A DNA stretch of 45,037 bases from Actinomadura meyerae. GTDB taxonomy: Bacteria; Actinomycetota; Actinomycetes; Streptosporangiales; Streptosporangiaceae. The notes below the pieces were generated by a model. The model ran no database searches, was not told the DNA's origin, and saw nothing but the letters and a program-made list of their open reading frames with translations. The position numbers and the translations under genes are program-made. Shown in pieces: positions 24,827 through 33,927 of the stretch; the stretch's first letter is position 1, and the number at the start of each line of letters is the position of its first letter. The stretch spans positions 1 to 45,037 of the forward strand of contig NZ_FZOR01000056.1 of NCBI RefSeq assembly GCF_900188445.1. The letters run 5' to 3'.

Positions 24827-25642
24827 ATGCCGAACGTCCGTGATCCGCTCGACCCTAAGCTCTCCCAGTGGCATCTGCTCTCGTACTACTTGCGGTTCTT
24901 CCGCGAGAAGGAGGGACTCTCCCTCACCCAGTGGGGAAAGATCATCGGCGCGGCTCGATCTACTGTTTCGAACATGGAGGCCGGTCGGCACCGCATCCAC
25001 GAGGACCACGCCAAGCTCATCGACCGCCACTTCGGCACCGGCCGCCTGTTCGAGCTGCTCCTCTGGTTCGCCCGGACGGCCCACAACCCGGACTGGTTCC
25101 GCCAGTACACCGAGTACGAGAAGCAGGCGACGTTCACCAAGATCTACCACGGGAGCCTGATCCCGCTGTTCTTCCAGACGGACGCCTACACCGAGGCGTA
25201 TGTCCACGTCAGCGACAGTGAGGACCACGAGGTGGAGCTCGCCGCGCGCCTCCGCCGCAAGCAGGCCATGCTGGGACGCCCCGAGCCCGCGTTCATCTGG
25301 CTCCTCCTAGGGGAAGCCGCACTCGCCACCCGGGTCGGCGGCCCCAGCGTCATGAAGGCGCAGTTGGAGCACCTCCACAGGATGACTGATCTCGCGCACG
25401 CGAGCGTCCGCGTCGTCCCCTTCACGGCCGGCGCGCACCGAGGCGCCGACGGATACTTCCAGGTCATCGGCCTCGACAACAGGGACATCGGGTATGCGGG
25501 CGCCCAGATCGGCGGCCGATTGATCGAAGGTCCGAGCGAGGCCAGGGAGCTGAGCTTTATATTCGACCGTATCGGCGCGAAAGCCGCGTCCGAGGACGAC
25601 TCACGCTCGCTGATCCGACGCTACCTGGAGACATACCCATGA
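24827..25642 (+). CDS. XRE regulator with DUF5753 domain
   Basis: The protein has 271 residues. The HTH (about 20-70, LSLTQWGKIIGAARSTVSNM) and DUF5753 domain (about 95-265) are present. The family VPGLLQT run is altered to YHGSLIPLFFQTDAYTEAYV. The ATG sits three bases after GGAGGGG, and the stop overlaps the DUF397 gene as ATGA. It controls or is controlled by that partner. It is the last host-like gene before the composition shift of the defence island. Confidence 0.87.
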   Translation: MPNVRDPLDPKLSQWHLLSYYLRFFREKEGLSLTQWGKIIGAARSTVSNMEAGRHRIHEDHAKLIDRHFGTGRLFELLLWFARTAHNPDWFRQYTEYEKQATFTKIYHGSLIPLFFQTDAYTEAYVHVSDSEDHEVELAARLRRKQAMLGRPEPAFIWLLLGEAALATRVGGPSVMKAQLEHLHRMTDLAHASVRVVPFTAGAHRGADGYFQVIGLDNRDIGYAGAQIGGRLIEGPSEARELSFIFDRIGAKAASEDDSRSLIRRYLETYP

Positions 25643-25833
25643 CCGTGCAGTGGCGCAAGAGTTCCTACAGCGGAGGCGCCAACGACGCAACCTGCGTTGA
25701 ACTGGCCAAACTCCCCACAGGCATCGGCATCCGCGACTCCAAGAACCCGACCGGCGACCACGTCTCGCTGAGCGGTGCGGTGTTCACCGATCTGGTGCGG
25801 CAAGTCAAGGAAGGGGCGCTCGCTCTCCCCTAG
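25639..25833 (+). CDS. DUF397 protein
   Basis: The protein has 64 residues with the full signature: VQWRKSSYSGGANDATCVEL, GIGIRDSKNPTGDHVSLS and a final F-x-x-L-V helix. It is coupled to the upstream XRE gene by a four-base overlap. Confidence 0.88.
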   Translation: MTVQWRKSSYSGGANDATCVELAKLPTGIGIRDSKNPTGDHVSLSGAVFTDLVRQVKEGALALP

Positions 25834-26144
25834 GAAGGCTCGGGCGCACGCCCCTCCGCCACTACGACGCATCTACCCCCGCGGCGTCCTGCGGCCAGAT
25901 CCGGAAGCGAAGCCTGGATTGTCCCAGGAACGGATCTGCCAGCTATGCCGCGACGCATTTGCTGCGGGGAGCCTGCGACCCTGACGGTTGACTGCCTTCA
26001 GATGCACTAGTTTCGCACACCGTCGCCTGAAAAGATCACTTCAGGTGACGCCACCGGTGTGGTGGGCCCGGTCGGTTCGAGTGTCCTTGACGGATCAGAG
26101 GCAGAGGGCGAGCATGGCGCTCTGGGGACGGGGGTGAGGTGCGC
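25834..26144. other. left border of the defence island
   Basis: No gene is convincing. A frame over 25870-25984 (LSQERICQLCRDAFAAG) could be a decayed coding scrap. CCTGAA and TTCAGG (26026-26044) form a small hairpin with an 8-base loop. Base composition falls from here onward. No integrase, tRNA or clear direct repeat marks an integration site. Confidence 0.4.
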
Positions 26145-27590
26145 ATGGCTGATGGAGCAGCAGAACTACCGCTTTTTCGTCGCTATCAAGCCTGGATCGA
26201 ACCAGACGGGGGTGTAAGCGAGGACGCTCGAGAACCCTTCTACACCTCCGGCATGATCGTCCTGGACACGAACGTGCTGCTAGACCTCTACCGTTATACG
26301 CCTGAGGCCAGGGACGAGGTCCTCGAGGCGCTCAAGCGGGTTGCCGTTAACCTCTGGATGCCGTACCAGGTCGGGCTAGAGTTCGTCCGAGGCCGGAATA
26401 AGGTCATACACGACCGCACAAGACTGCTCAGCGCGGTTGCACAGCAGGTCCGCCAAGGGTTCGACCAGGCTTGGCAGGACATCGCTTCTGCTTTGGCGCA
26501 GGTAAAACAGCTTCTCGCCAATCATGCCAACGACCATGCCGGCCAACGGGAGCTAGACGAACTTATCAATCTGCGGAGTTTTCAAGAGCTGACCGACCCG
26601 TGGAGGCAGGAGCTGTTGAATCGAGCCGAGCAGATCAAAAACTCCCACGACGTCCAACTCGGGTCCTTGGTGGCCGGGCCGGACAGCGTGCTGCAGCAGG
26701 TCGCGGAGATATACGAGGACCGCATCGGAGAACCTCCCTCAGACTCCGACCTGCAGCGGCAGGTGGAGAAGGCCACGCGGTTCCGCTATCCCAACCGAAT
26801 TCCTCCAGGGTTTGCCGACTCCGGCAAGGGCACTGATCTGGCGGCAGCTGGAGACTTCCTGCTTTGGGATGAAGTCGTCCGGCGTGTCAGTACGCTGCCA
26901 CACCCGCGGCGAGTCCTATTTGTCTCAAGCGATGCTAAAGAGGACTGGTACGAGCCCTCCACTCCCGGGCGGAGGAAGCAGCCGTGGCCCCACCTCTTCG
27001 AAGAGATGCGCAGTCGGTCGCAGGCGGAGCTGCTAATCGTGCGGCCGCAGGACTTCTTCAGTGACGTTCGCGAGTACCTGCATGCAGCGATCGCCCAGAG
27101 CACTGTAGAGGAGATCGAAAAAGCAGCGGATGCCAGGGGGGCCCAGGGAGAGCGGGCGACGGTGCTGACCGAAGAAAGAGCTCGCGCGATGACGCCGCCG
27201 GAGGAGCTCCTCCTCAAGGCGTGCACTGCAGCGGAGCTGCCGCCGTCGGTCGTACGGTACGCCTTGAGCGGCACAGAGGATCCCGTGTTCAAATGGTGGC
27301 TAATCGGAACCACTGCTCTGCTGGATCTCCGCGTGGTATCGGACGACGAGTTTGGCGTGGACCTCAACGCCGCGGTGGTGTCTGAGACTCCCCCGGACGA
27401 TGCATGGGTGGGCGGGGAGGTCTTCCCGCCTGGCCAGTGGCCCTACCGGACCTCATCTTGGATCGCACCGTGGTTCGTGGGAGCCGTCAAATCAGTTCCG
27501 CTGGCGGACCGGGGTTCCCTGCTGCGTCTGGAAGTGCGGCGGATCAATGCGCATTCCATGCAGGACGAGAATCCACTCAAGGGGGATTGA
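26145..27590 (+). CDS. PIN-like domain protein (PIN_8 type)
   Basis: The protein has 481 residues. The N-terminal nuclease-like domain has SGMIVLDTNVLLDLYRYTPE with the first catalytic aspartate, an acidic E in GLEFVRGRN, a later D/E cluster in AAGDFLLWDEVV, and VLFVSSDAKEDWYEP, a hallmark of the PIN_8 group. The family is presumed to be an RNase or DNase and recurs in defence islands. The C-terminal 150 residues have no recognised fold. ATG 26145 is chosen over GTG 26139, which lies inside the GAGGT ribosome site. A winged-helix gene follows 55 bp later on the same strand. Confidence 0.78.
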   Translation: MADGAAELPLFRRYQAWIEPDGGVSEDAREPFYTSGMIVLDTNVLLDLYRYTPEARDEVLEALKRVAVNLWMPYQVGLEFVRGRNKVIHDRTRLLSAVAQQVRQGFDQAWQDIASALAQVKQLLANHANDHAGQRELDELINLRSFQELTDPWRQELLNRAEQIKNSHDVQLGSLVAGPDSVLQQVAEIYEDRIGEPPSDSDLQRQVEKATRFRYPNRIPPGFADSGKGTDLAAAGDFLLWDEVVRRVSTLPHPRRVLFVSSDAKEDWYEPSTPGRRKQPWPHLFEEMRSRSQAELLIVRPQDFFSDVREYLHAAIAQSTVEEIEKAADARGAQGERATVLTEERARAMTPPEELLLKACTAAELPPSVVRYALSGTEDPVFKWWLIGTTALLDLRVVSDDEFGVDLNAAVVSETPPDDAWVGGEVFPPGQWPYRTSSWIAPWFVGAVKSVPLADRGSLLRLEVRRINAHSMQDENPLKGD

Positions 27591-27645
27591 GTCAACTAAT
27601 CCTCGTTTTAGTCGGTCGAGATCACGCAACCTCCCCGGAGCAAAT

Positions 27646-28239
27646 ATGACTGATAAGAACCCGCCCAGTGAGGAATGGGCGCGTCTCAAGCCGGACACCT
27701 TAATCGCGGTTGAACAGCTTTCCCGTAAGCTCCAGGGAACTACTTCCAGCCGGGAGCTCATAGATTCCTACCTCTATGCTAAACGGCTCTTGGCTGAATC
27801 CATGAGGGCTTTTGTCCGCATGGAGCTCCCAGAGCGCTGTGAAGACTTCCGCAGGGGGTGCGCAGCGATCGAAGTAGAAATGCGGCGCCGATATGGCGGG
27901 ATGGTGCCGGAAGGCTATCTGATCGCTCCTTACAAGAGCCGCGTCAATGAAGAGCTCTACTGCTTGCTCCACCGAAGCCTTGGAGAGGAGGTCCCCGGGT
28001 CGCTGCTATGCACTGTCACCGCAGACTCCGTGCACACGGAGCGCAGGATCAGGGAGTTGCGGGAGCTCGGCTTCTCTGTTTCGAGCTCCGAGGCCGAAGG
28101 TGTCGACTTCTACAGCCTGAAATCCCTCGAACCGGATTTCTCGATGATTCCATCCGCTGTCATGAAGGTGGCCCAGCGGAAGAAGTTCAAGGAGATGCCG
28201 AAGGACGAGTTGAGGCTGGTTCTAGGGCTCCGTTCCTGA
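27646..28239 (+). CDS. winged-helix protein of unknown function
   Basis: The protein has 197 residues. A helical N-terminal part is followed by a segment (about 105-155, with LLCTVTADSVHTERRIRELR) that reads like a winged helix. It resembles the equivalent part of the HNH-like protein at 29874-30572 (IDRRVRDLRDYGW there, TERRIRELRELGF here). It may recognise DNA or a partner. ATG 27646 follows CGGAG. It is downstream of the PIN gene and convergent with the methyltransferase. Confidence 0.6.
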   Translation: MTDKNPPSEEWARLKPDTLIAVEQLSRKLQGTTSSRELIDSYLYAKRLLAESMRAFVRMELPERCEDFRRGCAAIEVEMRRRYGGMVPEGYLIAPYKSRVNEELYCLLHRSLGEEVPGSLLCTVTADSVHTERRIRELRELGFSVSSSEAEGVDFYSLKSLEPDFSMIPSAVMKVAQRKKFKEMPKDELRLVLGLRS

Positions 28240-28346
28240 TCGCTTTCCAGGTGTGCTGACGCGGTTCTTGCGCGGCGCTGGGACCAGGATCAGGTGCACT
28301 GGAGTCTGTCCTCTCGGCTGTGGTGCGGACTTCAGCGCGTCCGCTA

Positions 28347-29681
28347 TCAGCTGATCTTGGATCGGTGTTCGGCAAACAACTGATGGCGACGGTGATCGTT
28401 CTGTCCTGTGAATGCCTTGAAATCTCCCAGCAGGAAAGCGATCTCGCCGTTGGCTCGCTGCTCCTTGGTGAGTTCGAAGTCGTGGCCTAGGTGGACAAGG
28501 CGGCGCTCTACCTCCGGCTGCTCCAGTGCTATGCCGTCACTTGCGAGTCTGGCAACTATCTGCTCGACAGTCAGAGGGCGCTTCTGAGCCTGCAGGGTTT
28601 TGTAGACAGGATCAAGCGTTGCTGTGGAGTTCTCAACGAGCGATCGTGCATCGCCGTCCTTCAGGAGGGCCTTTCTGATCGCTTCTCCGAGCGCCTTGGC
28701 GACTGGCGGTGGAAAAGCATTGCCGATCTGCCGATACCTAGAGGTCTTTCGTCCGAGGAACTCCCATTCGGCGAAATCAGAACCGTACCAGCCCTGGATG
28801 CGGGCGACCATCTCCACTGTCAGCATCGGGTGCTCGGCTCCCTTGACCCTCGGGTTCGTCGGTCCGGGAGGATCATCGGCCACCCCCTTGGCGTCAACGC
28901 CCATCTCGGCCCAGGCCGCCTTTGCGCGGGTAGGGCCGAGGTCGGCTCCGCCATGTTTCTTCGACCCGCCCACGATCGTGGGGGCGATGCTGTTCGCTCG
29001 CTTAACCCACTCCGCGAGCTTGTCTTTACTCCAGTCCCCTTGAGCCATCAGGTCGCTGAGCAGTTCGCCGACGGTTGGGGGAGGATCAGATTGAGGTACC
29101 GGCCAGTTGAAATACTCTGCATACTCGGGCTGCAGCGCGATGAGTACGAAGCGCGGGCGGAGTTGGGAAACTCCGAACTGGTCGGCTTGGAGTAGCCGCC
29201 ACTCGGCGACATAACCGTATTCTTGCAGGCGGTCGAGTACATGCTGCCGATAAGCCGTGAACCGGTTTCCGCTCAGTCCCTTGACGTTCTCCAGCAGGAG
29301 AGCCCTGGGTTTCATTCGGCCGCACAGTGCCACTGCCCAGGCGAATAGATCGCGTTCGTCGCTGGCGCCCAACTGTTTTCCAGCGATACTGAAGGGAGGG
29401 CAAGGGACGCCGCCGGCCAGCAAGTCCACGCCCTCGTGTTCGCTGGGGTTCCACACGCCGGGATCGGCTACATCCCCGATGCGGACTGTGTCCTCGGCCT
29501 CTTTTTCTTTGTAGCCAAGGACTTTGACGAGGTTGTGGCGAAGTGTTTCGGCTGCGTTTTTATCCAACTCGATTGCTAGGCGGTGGCGGAAACCGGCGCG
29601 CTCCAAGCCGAGCGACTGGCCGCCGGCGCCTGCGCAGATCTCGACGACTTCGAGTGGGTTGTCCTCGGCTGCTTCGGACAA
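28347..29681 (-). CDS. DNA (cytosine-5) methyltransferase
   Basis: The protein has 444 residues. Methyltransferase motifs are in order: I (EICAGAGGQSLGLERAGF, 14-31), IV with catalytic C94 (GGVPCPPFS), VI (ENV, 131-133), VIII (QLRPR, 173-177) and X (RYRQIGNAFPPPVA, 315-328). The target-recognition part is short (about 195-290). The last 95 residues form a helical extension (TVEQIVARLASDGIALEQPE) that looks like an HTH and is not part of the core enzyme. It starts with TTG 29681 after AAGGAG and lies 192 bp downstream of the HNH-like gene on the same strand. It would protect host DNA in a restriction system. It is also a candidate DruM. Confidence 0.92.
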   Translation of the reverse strand: MSEAAEDNPLEVVEICAGAGGQSLGLERAGFRHRLAIELDKNAAETLRHNLVKVLGYKEKEAEDTVRIGDVADPGVWNPSEHEGVDLLAGGVPCPPFSIAGKQLGASDERDLFAWAVALCGRMKPRALLLENVKGLSGNRFTAYRQHVLDRLQEYGYVAEWRLLQADQFGVSQLRPRFVLIALQPEYAEYFNWPVPQSDPPPTVGELLSDLMAQGDWSKDKLAEWVKRANSIAPTIVGGSKKHGGADLGPTRAKAAWAEMGVDAKGVADDPPGPTNPRVKGAEHPMLTVEMVARIQGWYGSDFAEWEFLGRKTSRYRQIGNAFPPPVAKALGEAIRKALLKDGDARSLVENSTATLDPVYKTLQAQKRPLTVEQIVARLASDGIALEQPEVERRLVHLGHDFELTKEQRANGEIAFLLGDFKAFTGQNDHRRHQLFAEHRSKIS

Positions 29682-29873
29682 GCTGTTCTCCTTCCAAGCA
29701 CCCGGGGGACCTTTATGTCGGGCTTTATTGTGTTTTGCTCGTGGAGTCCAATTTCCGCGCGGCCGCAGAGCCGGAGCGGAGGCTCCGTACGGTTCGGCGT
29801 CCCGGTCGGTGCCGCCGCAAGCAATGTGGAAGTTTACGGTCAGGGGGTCTTCCCGTCGACCTACGCCGCACCC

Positions 29874-30572
29874 CTACTGCAGGTCGGCCTTCAGTTCTGC
29901 GAGGACCTCGGCCTGGGCATCGGCTGGGAGACGCTGGTATGCAGACCACACGCGGTCGAGCGGGGTAGAGACCCGGCGGTTGCGGTCGATCCACCGGGCG
30001 AGCCGCCGCCGGTCTGCTGGATCCAGGACGCGGATGTCAGCCGCCACCTCATCCGCTCTGGCCGGAGCGTTGGAGGAGCCGGCCCGGCAGCGCTTGCACT
30101 CAGTGAGCAGAAGTACCTGCTCGCGACCATCGGGGAGCACTGTGGTGCGGCGCGTTACCGACAGCACCGCCGTCTTGTTCGGGTCATCCGGGTACTCTTC
30201 TCCGCCAGAGATGCCGCAGACGGTGCAGAGGTAGTCGTCACGCTCCATGACAGCCCTGATCTCCTTGGAAGACAGGGTGTTGCGGGGAGCGGCGGCCCGT
30301 CTCTCCTTCGGGTCCCAGACGGCTGCTCCGGCTTTGACGAAGCGCTGCTCCTCTGCCACCAGGCTGGCGTCCTCGGTACTGGCCCAGATGATCCAGCCGT
30401 AGTCCCGAAGATCGCGGACCCGGCGATCGATCTGCGACATACCAGGGAAGGCGTCCCTCAGCTGCCCTTTGGTGAAGGTGTTGCCCTCGCCTACCTCCTG
30501 GACGAGCCAGAGAGCGGCCTTGACCATGCCACCAGCTTTGAGGTCCGGGGCGTTCCAGGCAGGTGCGTTCAC
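29874..30572 (-). CDS. winged-helix protein with degenerate HNH zinc site
   Basis: The protein has 232 residues. The N-terminal winged helix (about 30-70, FTKGQLRDAFPGMSQIDRRV) is followed by an HNH-like module with zinc cysteines C116-x2-C119 and C159-x2-C162 after RDDYLC. The first catalytic His of the betabetaalpha-metal motif is replaced by LSVTRR (about 137-142) and no clear HNH Asn follows the second CxxC. It may be a zinc-dependent DNA-recognition protein, an inactive nuclease, or a divergent active one. It lies upstream of the methyltransferase and diverges from the ParB-like gene, so it may be the cognate restriction component. Confidence 0.7.
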   Translation of the reverse strand: MNAPAWNAPDLKAGGMVKAALWLVQEVGEGNTFTKGQLRDAFPGMSQIDRRVRDLRDYGWIIWASTEDASLVAEEQRFVKAGAAVWDPKERRAAAPRNTLSSKEIRAVMERDDYLCTVCGISGGEEYPDDPNKTAVLSVTRRTTVLPDGREQVLLLTECKRCRAGSSNAPARADEVAADIRVLDPADRRRLARWIDRNRRVSTPLDRVWSAYQRLPADAQAEVLAELKADLQ

Positions 30573-30644
30573 TCCGTCTCCTCCTCACTACCAAGCGACA
30601 ACTTGGCTGGTCCTAGGAGCCGTAGCCGCTCGGTATCGCGAAGC

Positions 30645-30670
30645 TTACGGCGATCGCTACGCTAGCTGGT
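30645..30670. promoter_or_regulatory. candidate operator in divergent promoter
   Basis: A perfect 8-base palindrome GCGATCGC (30651-30658) is flanked by AGCT at both ends of a near-symmetric segment. It lies in the 113-bp gap between the divergent HNH-like and ParB-like genes. The octamer CTTACGGC at 30645-30652 recurs at 35695-35702 before the Druantia-like operon. Confidence 0.4.
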
Positions 30671-30685
30671 TGGAGGGACTTTTTT

Positions 30686-32101
30686 ATGGTTGCGAGGTAC
30701 GGCATTCCACCCGAGGGCGAAGCGATCAGAGAGCTCGTCCAAGAGCGGCTGAAGCAGGCTGCGGCTGAGGACGGCGCCAAGGTGACCGTCGACTGGCGAG
30801 GCGCCGGGCAGCGGCACCTCTACGTGATCTCCATGCCAGTCAGCATGCTGTACTTCAACCCGGACACCCATCGGGTCCGCGCCCAGCGCACCCTTGACCC
30901 TGAGCGCAACCGAGTCCTCGACGAGCGGCCGTGGAGCGAGGAGGGCCAGGAGTACCTCCGCTACCTGCTGACCCGGGATCCGAAGGACGTCAGCAAGACC
31001 GACCCCGACTATCTAGCGCTCCTTGACGAGCTGGACGAGTTCGGACAGCGGGACCCTGGGATCATTAGTCCGGACGGCATCCTCGTCGACGGCAACACTC
31101 GCTGCGCTGCACTCCGAGACTTGGGGAAGGAGCATATCCGTGTCGGTGTCCTTCCCGAAGACACCAGCCGGCACGACATCAATCGGGTTGAGCTATCCCT
31201 GCAGCTGCGCCGCGACAAGCGCCGCGACTACTCCTACATCAACCGGCTCATAGCGGTTGAGGAGGAGCTGGCAGCGGGGCGGAAGCAAGAAGACGTTGCC
31301 AAAGAGTTCAACATCAAGCTGCCGACCCTGAAGCGGGACCGCTGGGTCTTCGAACTGATCAACGATGCCATCGAGCGAAGCAAGACGGACGATGGTGCCA
31401 GTCTCCGGCTGGTTGACTTCGAGGACCATCAGGAAAAGCTGCGGGAACTGGCCCGCGACTACGCCAACCTGGCCGCAACAGATCCTGAGGCAGCCGAGCG
31501 CCTGAAAGAAGCACGTCTCGCCATGGTGGTGCTCGACCTCCCCAAGACCACGCTCCGTCTGGCAGAGCCTGACTTCTACAGCCGCTACCTGGAGCAGCGG
31601 CTCCCCGAGCCGCTGCTGCCGACAGCAGGGGAGAGCCCGGCCTCGCTGGGCATCCCCGGGCTCGACGACGTTGTCGTCCCCGACGAAGCAGCTGGAGTCA
31701 AGGCTGTCCGTGACCTCACGGACAAACTGTTGAAAGCGGATGCCGCCAAAAAGGCAGCGGACAAGGTCTCCTCCACTGAGGTCTCGGCTGCGGACACTGT
31801 CCTTGAGGCAGCCAAGGAGGTGTTCAGTACAGCGACCACCCTCGCCGGGAAGGATGCCCAGCTCCGCAAGCGCCAGACCGCGGTCCCGGTGAGGGTGACG
31901 GACGCAGCAGAGTACATCGAGCAGTGCGCAGCCGAGTTCGCCGAGGCGAGAGCCAGACGGGCTCTGGATGAGGAAGCCTTCGACGATGCTCTCATCACCT
32001 TGCGCGACAGCCTGGCGCGTCTGGCGAAGCAGGCCGGCAGGACCTTCACCTCCCCCGGTGACGGAGTCGAATGGCTGCTGAACGCGACAAAGGACCGGTA
32101 G
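30686..32101 (+). CDS. ParB/Srx-fold protein
   Basis: The protein has 471 residues. A ParB-like catalytic segment, ISPDGILVDGNTRCAALRDL (127-146), carries a D-G-N-T-R box in place of the canonical ParB CTP motif. Relatives with DGQxR-type boxes occur in phosphorothioate-linked defence (for example SspE). An HTH-like helix pair follows (about 199-218, QEDVAKEFNIKLPTLKRDRW). The C-terminal third is helical and charged. GGAGGG lies seven bases before the ATG. It is the first gene of a set with the SNF2 helicase and the DUF3883 protein. Confidence 0.78.
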   Translation: MVARYGIPPEGEAIRELVQERLKQAAAEDGAKVTVDWRGAGQRHLYVISMPVSMLYFNPDTHRVRAQRTLDPERNRVLDERPWSEEGQEYLRYLLTRDPKDVSKTDPDYLALLDELDEFGQRDPGIISPDGILVDGNTRCAALRDLGKEHIRVGVLPEDTSRHDINRVELSLQLRRDKRRDYSYINRLIAVEEELAAGRKQEDVAKEFNIKLPTLKRDRWVFELINDAIERSKTDDGASLRLVDFEDHQEKLRELARDYANLAATDPEAAERLKEARLAMVVLDLPKTTLRLAEPDFYSRYLEQRLPEPLLPTAGESPASLGIPGLDDVVVPDEAAGVKAVRDLTDKLLKADAAKKAADKVSSTEVSAADTVLEAAKEVFSTATTLAGKDAQLRKRQTAVPVRVTDAAEYIEQCAAEFAEARARRALDEEAFDDALITLRDSLARLAKQAGRTFTSPGDGVEWLLNATKDR

Positions 32102-33927
32102 CGGTGGGAGAGGTGGCCGGGCCGAGCCTTGAACTCGGCTTTGGCGACGACGCGGTCACAGTCCGACTGCATGTGCGTACGGATCGCATCGCTGATCTGC
32201 GCCGACTCGCTCTGCGATTCCAGAGCGGCGTCCAGCGGACCCCGACGATCCTCGACATCGAGATCGATGACTTGCTCAGTAACCTCCGCGCACTTCGCGG
32301 ATGGCCGGAGCCCGGCACCGTGGAGTGGGATCCGCAGCTGGCTGGTCTTGTCAGAGACTCCGCCGCCGACGCGCAGACTGTCGCCCACCGCTTGGAGTCA
32401 GCTGCGGTGGCCGAGCCGGAGAGTGCGGACATTGAGGACCTCCTCGGTCCCGGTTGGGCAGGCGACCTCACCTCCTTCCAGCGTCGTGACATCGCCAAGC
32501 TTCTGTCGCTGCGCCATGGCGCGAACTTTTCTGTCCCTGGGGCCGGGAAGACACGCGTAGGTTTGGCGGTCTTCCAGGCGCTCAGGATGCGCGGGCAGGT
32601 CGAGCGGATGCTGGTCGTCAGCCCGAAGCCCGCCTACGAAGCATGGCAGTACGAGAACAGAGTCTGCTTCAGTCGACCGCTGCGGATGTCCGTATATGAC
32701 AAGAGTCCGGATCCATCCGCGGATGTAGTGATCATCAACTACGAACGACTCGACAGTGCCATCGAGGGGCTAAGCGCCTGGCTTTCGGCGCGGCCATCGC
32801 TGCTTCTACTCGACGAAGCCCACCGCATGAAGGCAGGCGCCCGAGGAGTCTACGGAGCGGCATGCCTGGCTCTCGGCCCGCTGGCTCGGCGCAGGCTGAT
32901 TCTGACCGGTACCCCGGCACCCAATGGCGCCAAAGACTTGGAGAACCTGTTCGGGTTCGTCTGGCCGGGCTACGGCCGCCAGCAGGTAATCCAAGCTGTC
33001 GGGGGCGGCGACCTCGCAAAGGCCAGCACGGTCCTCCGCCCGCTGTTCGTTCGTACGACGAAGCGGGAGTTGGGCCTTCCGCCGGTCAGGACGACGGTTC
33101 GGCCGCTCAAGCTGCCACCGCTTCACGGCGAGGTCTATGAAGCGCTTCTAGGCAGGTTCTCGTCCCGGGCTACCGGGTCAGAGGCCGACTTCCTTGCCTG
33201 GGGGAAGATCACGGTCTACTTGCTGATGGCCGCGACGAGTCCCGCGCTCCTCCACGCGGGGACCACTCGGTACGAACCACTTGAGTACCGGGTCCCACCT
33301 CTGCAGGTGCCGCAAGGATCTCGGTTGTACGAGTTGCTGCGGGATCTGCCGAGCTATGAGTTCTCACCCAAGTACCGCGAGGCCCTGGCCATCGTGCAGG
33401 CCAATGCCGCGGAGGGCCGCAAGACCCTGGTGTGGTCTACCTTCATCCGCAGCCTCAACACTCTCGACCGCATGCTCAAGGTGTTCCAGCCGGCACTAGT
33501 CCACGGTGGTACAGAGGACCGCGAGGCAGAGATCGCCCGTTTTCGCAACGACCCCGACTGCATGGTGCTCCTGTCCAACCCGGCCACCCTCGGCGAGGGA
33601 ATCAGTCTCCATCACCACTGCCACGATGCGGTCTATATCGACAGGGACTTCGCGGCTGGGCGCTTCCTGCAGAGTCTGGACCGGATCCACCGCCTCGGCT
33701 TGGCTCCGGAGACCGAAACCCGCATCACAGTGCTCGCGTCCGAAGAAACCATTGACGAAGTTGTCAGGCTGAGGCTCGAACAGAAGCTCCACTTCATGGG
33801 GTCGGTGCTGGACGATCCGAGTGTGCGGCAGCTTTCCGATCTCGACGAGGAGCCGGCCGTCGGCGGCGGCCTGGACCAAGCCGACCTCCAGGCACTGATG
33901 GGCCATTTCCGTGCCCGTGCCACCTGA
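32071..33927 (+). CDS. SNF2-type DEAH helicase/translocase
   Basis: The protein has 618 residues. Motifs are in order: Walker A PGAGKT (156-161), DEAH box (248-251), III LTGTP (279-282), a helicase-C strand LVHGG (476-480), V near TLGEGIS (506-512) and VI QSLDRIHRLG (534-543). This is the Swi2/Snf2 ATPase pattern, which translocates on duplex DNA rather than unwinding it. The first 130 residues form an accessory domain. The start overlaps the end of the ParB gene by 31 bp. GTG 32104 after AAAGGA is an alternative. The 3' end overlaps the DUF3883 gene. Confidence 0.88.
   Translation: MAAERDKGPVAVGEVAGPSLELGFGDDAVTVRLHVRTDRIADLRRLALRFQSGVQRTPTILDIEIDDLLSNLRALRGWPEPGTVEWDPQLAGLVRDSAADAQTVAHRLESAAVAEPESADIEDLLGPGWAGDLTSFQRRDIAKLLSLRHGANFSVPGAGKTRVGLAVFQALRMRGQVERMLVVSPKPAYEAWQYENRVCFSRPLRMSVYDKSPDPSADVVIINYERLDSAIEGLSAWLSARPSLLLLDEAHRMKAGARGVYGAACLALGPLARRRLILTGTPAPNGAKDLENLFGFVWPGYGRQQVIQAVGGGDLAKASTVLRPLFVRTTKRELGLPPVRTTVRPLKLPPLHGEVYEALLGRFSSRATGSEADFLAWGKITVYLLMAATSPALLHAGTTRYEPLEYRVPPLQVPQGSRLYELLRDLPSYEFSPKYREALAIVQANAAEGRKTLVWSTFIRSLNTLDRMLKVFQPALVHGGTEDREAEIARFRNDPDCMVLLSNPATLGEGISLHHHCHDAVYIDRDFAAGRFLQSLDRIHRLGLAPETETRITVLASEETIDEVVRLRLEQKLHFMGSVLDDPSVRQLSDLDEEPAVGGGLDQADLQALMGHFRARAT

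Noticed and set aside
24457..24828. Longer start of the small gene upstream of the ATPase
   Set aside because: It would cross the divergent promoter, and the recognisable conserved part begins after ATG 24456.
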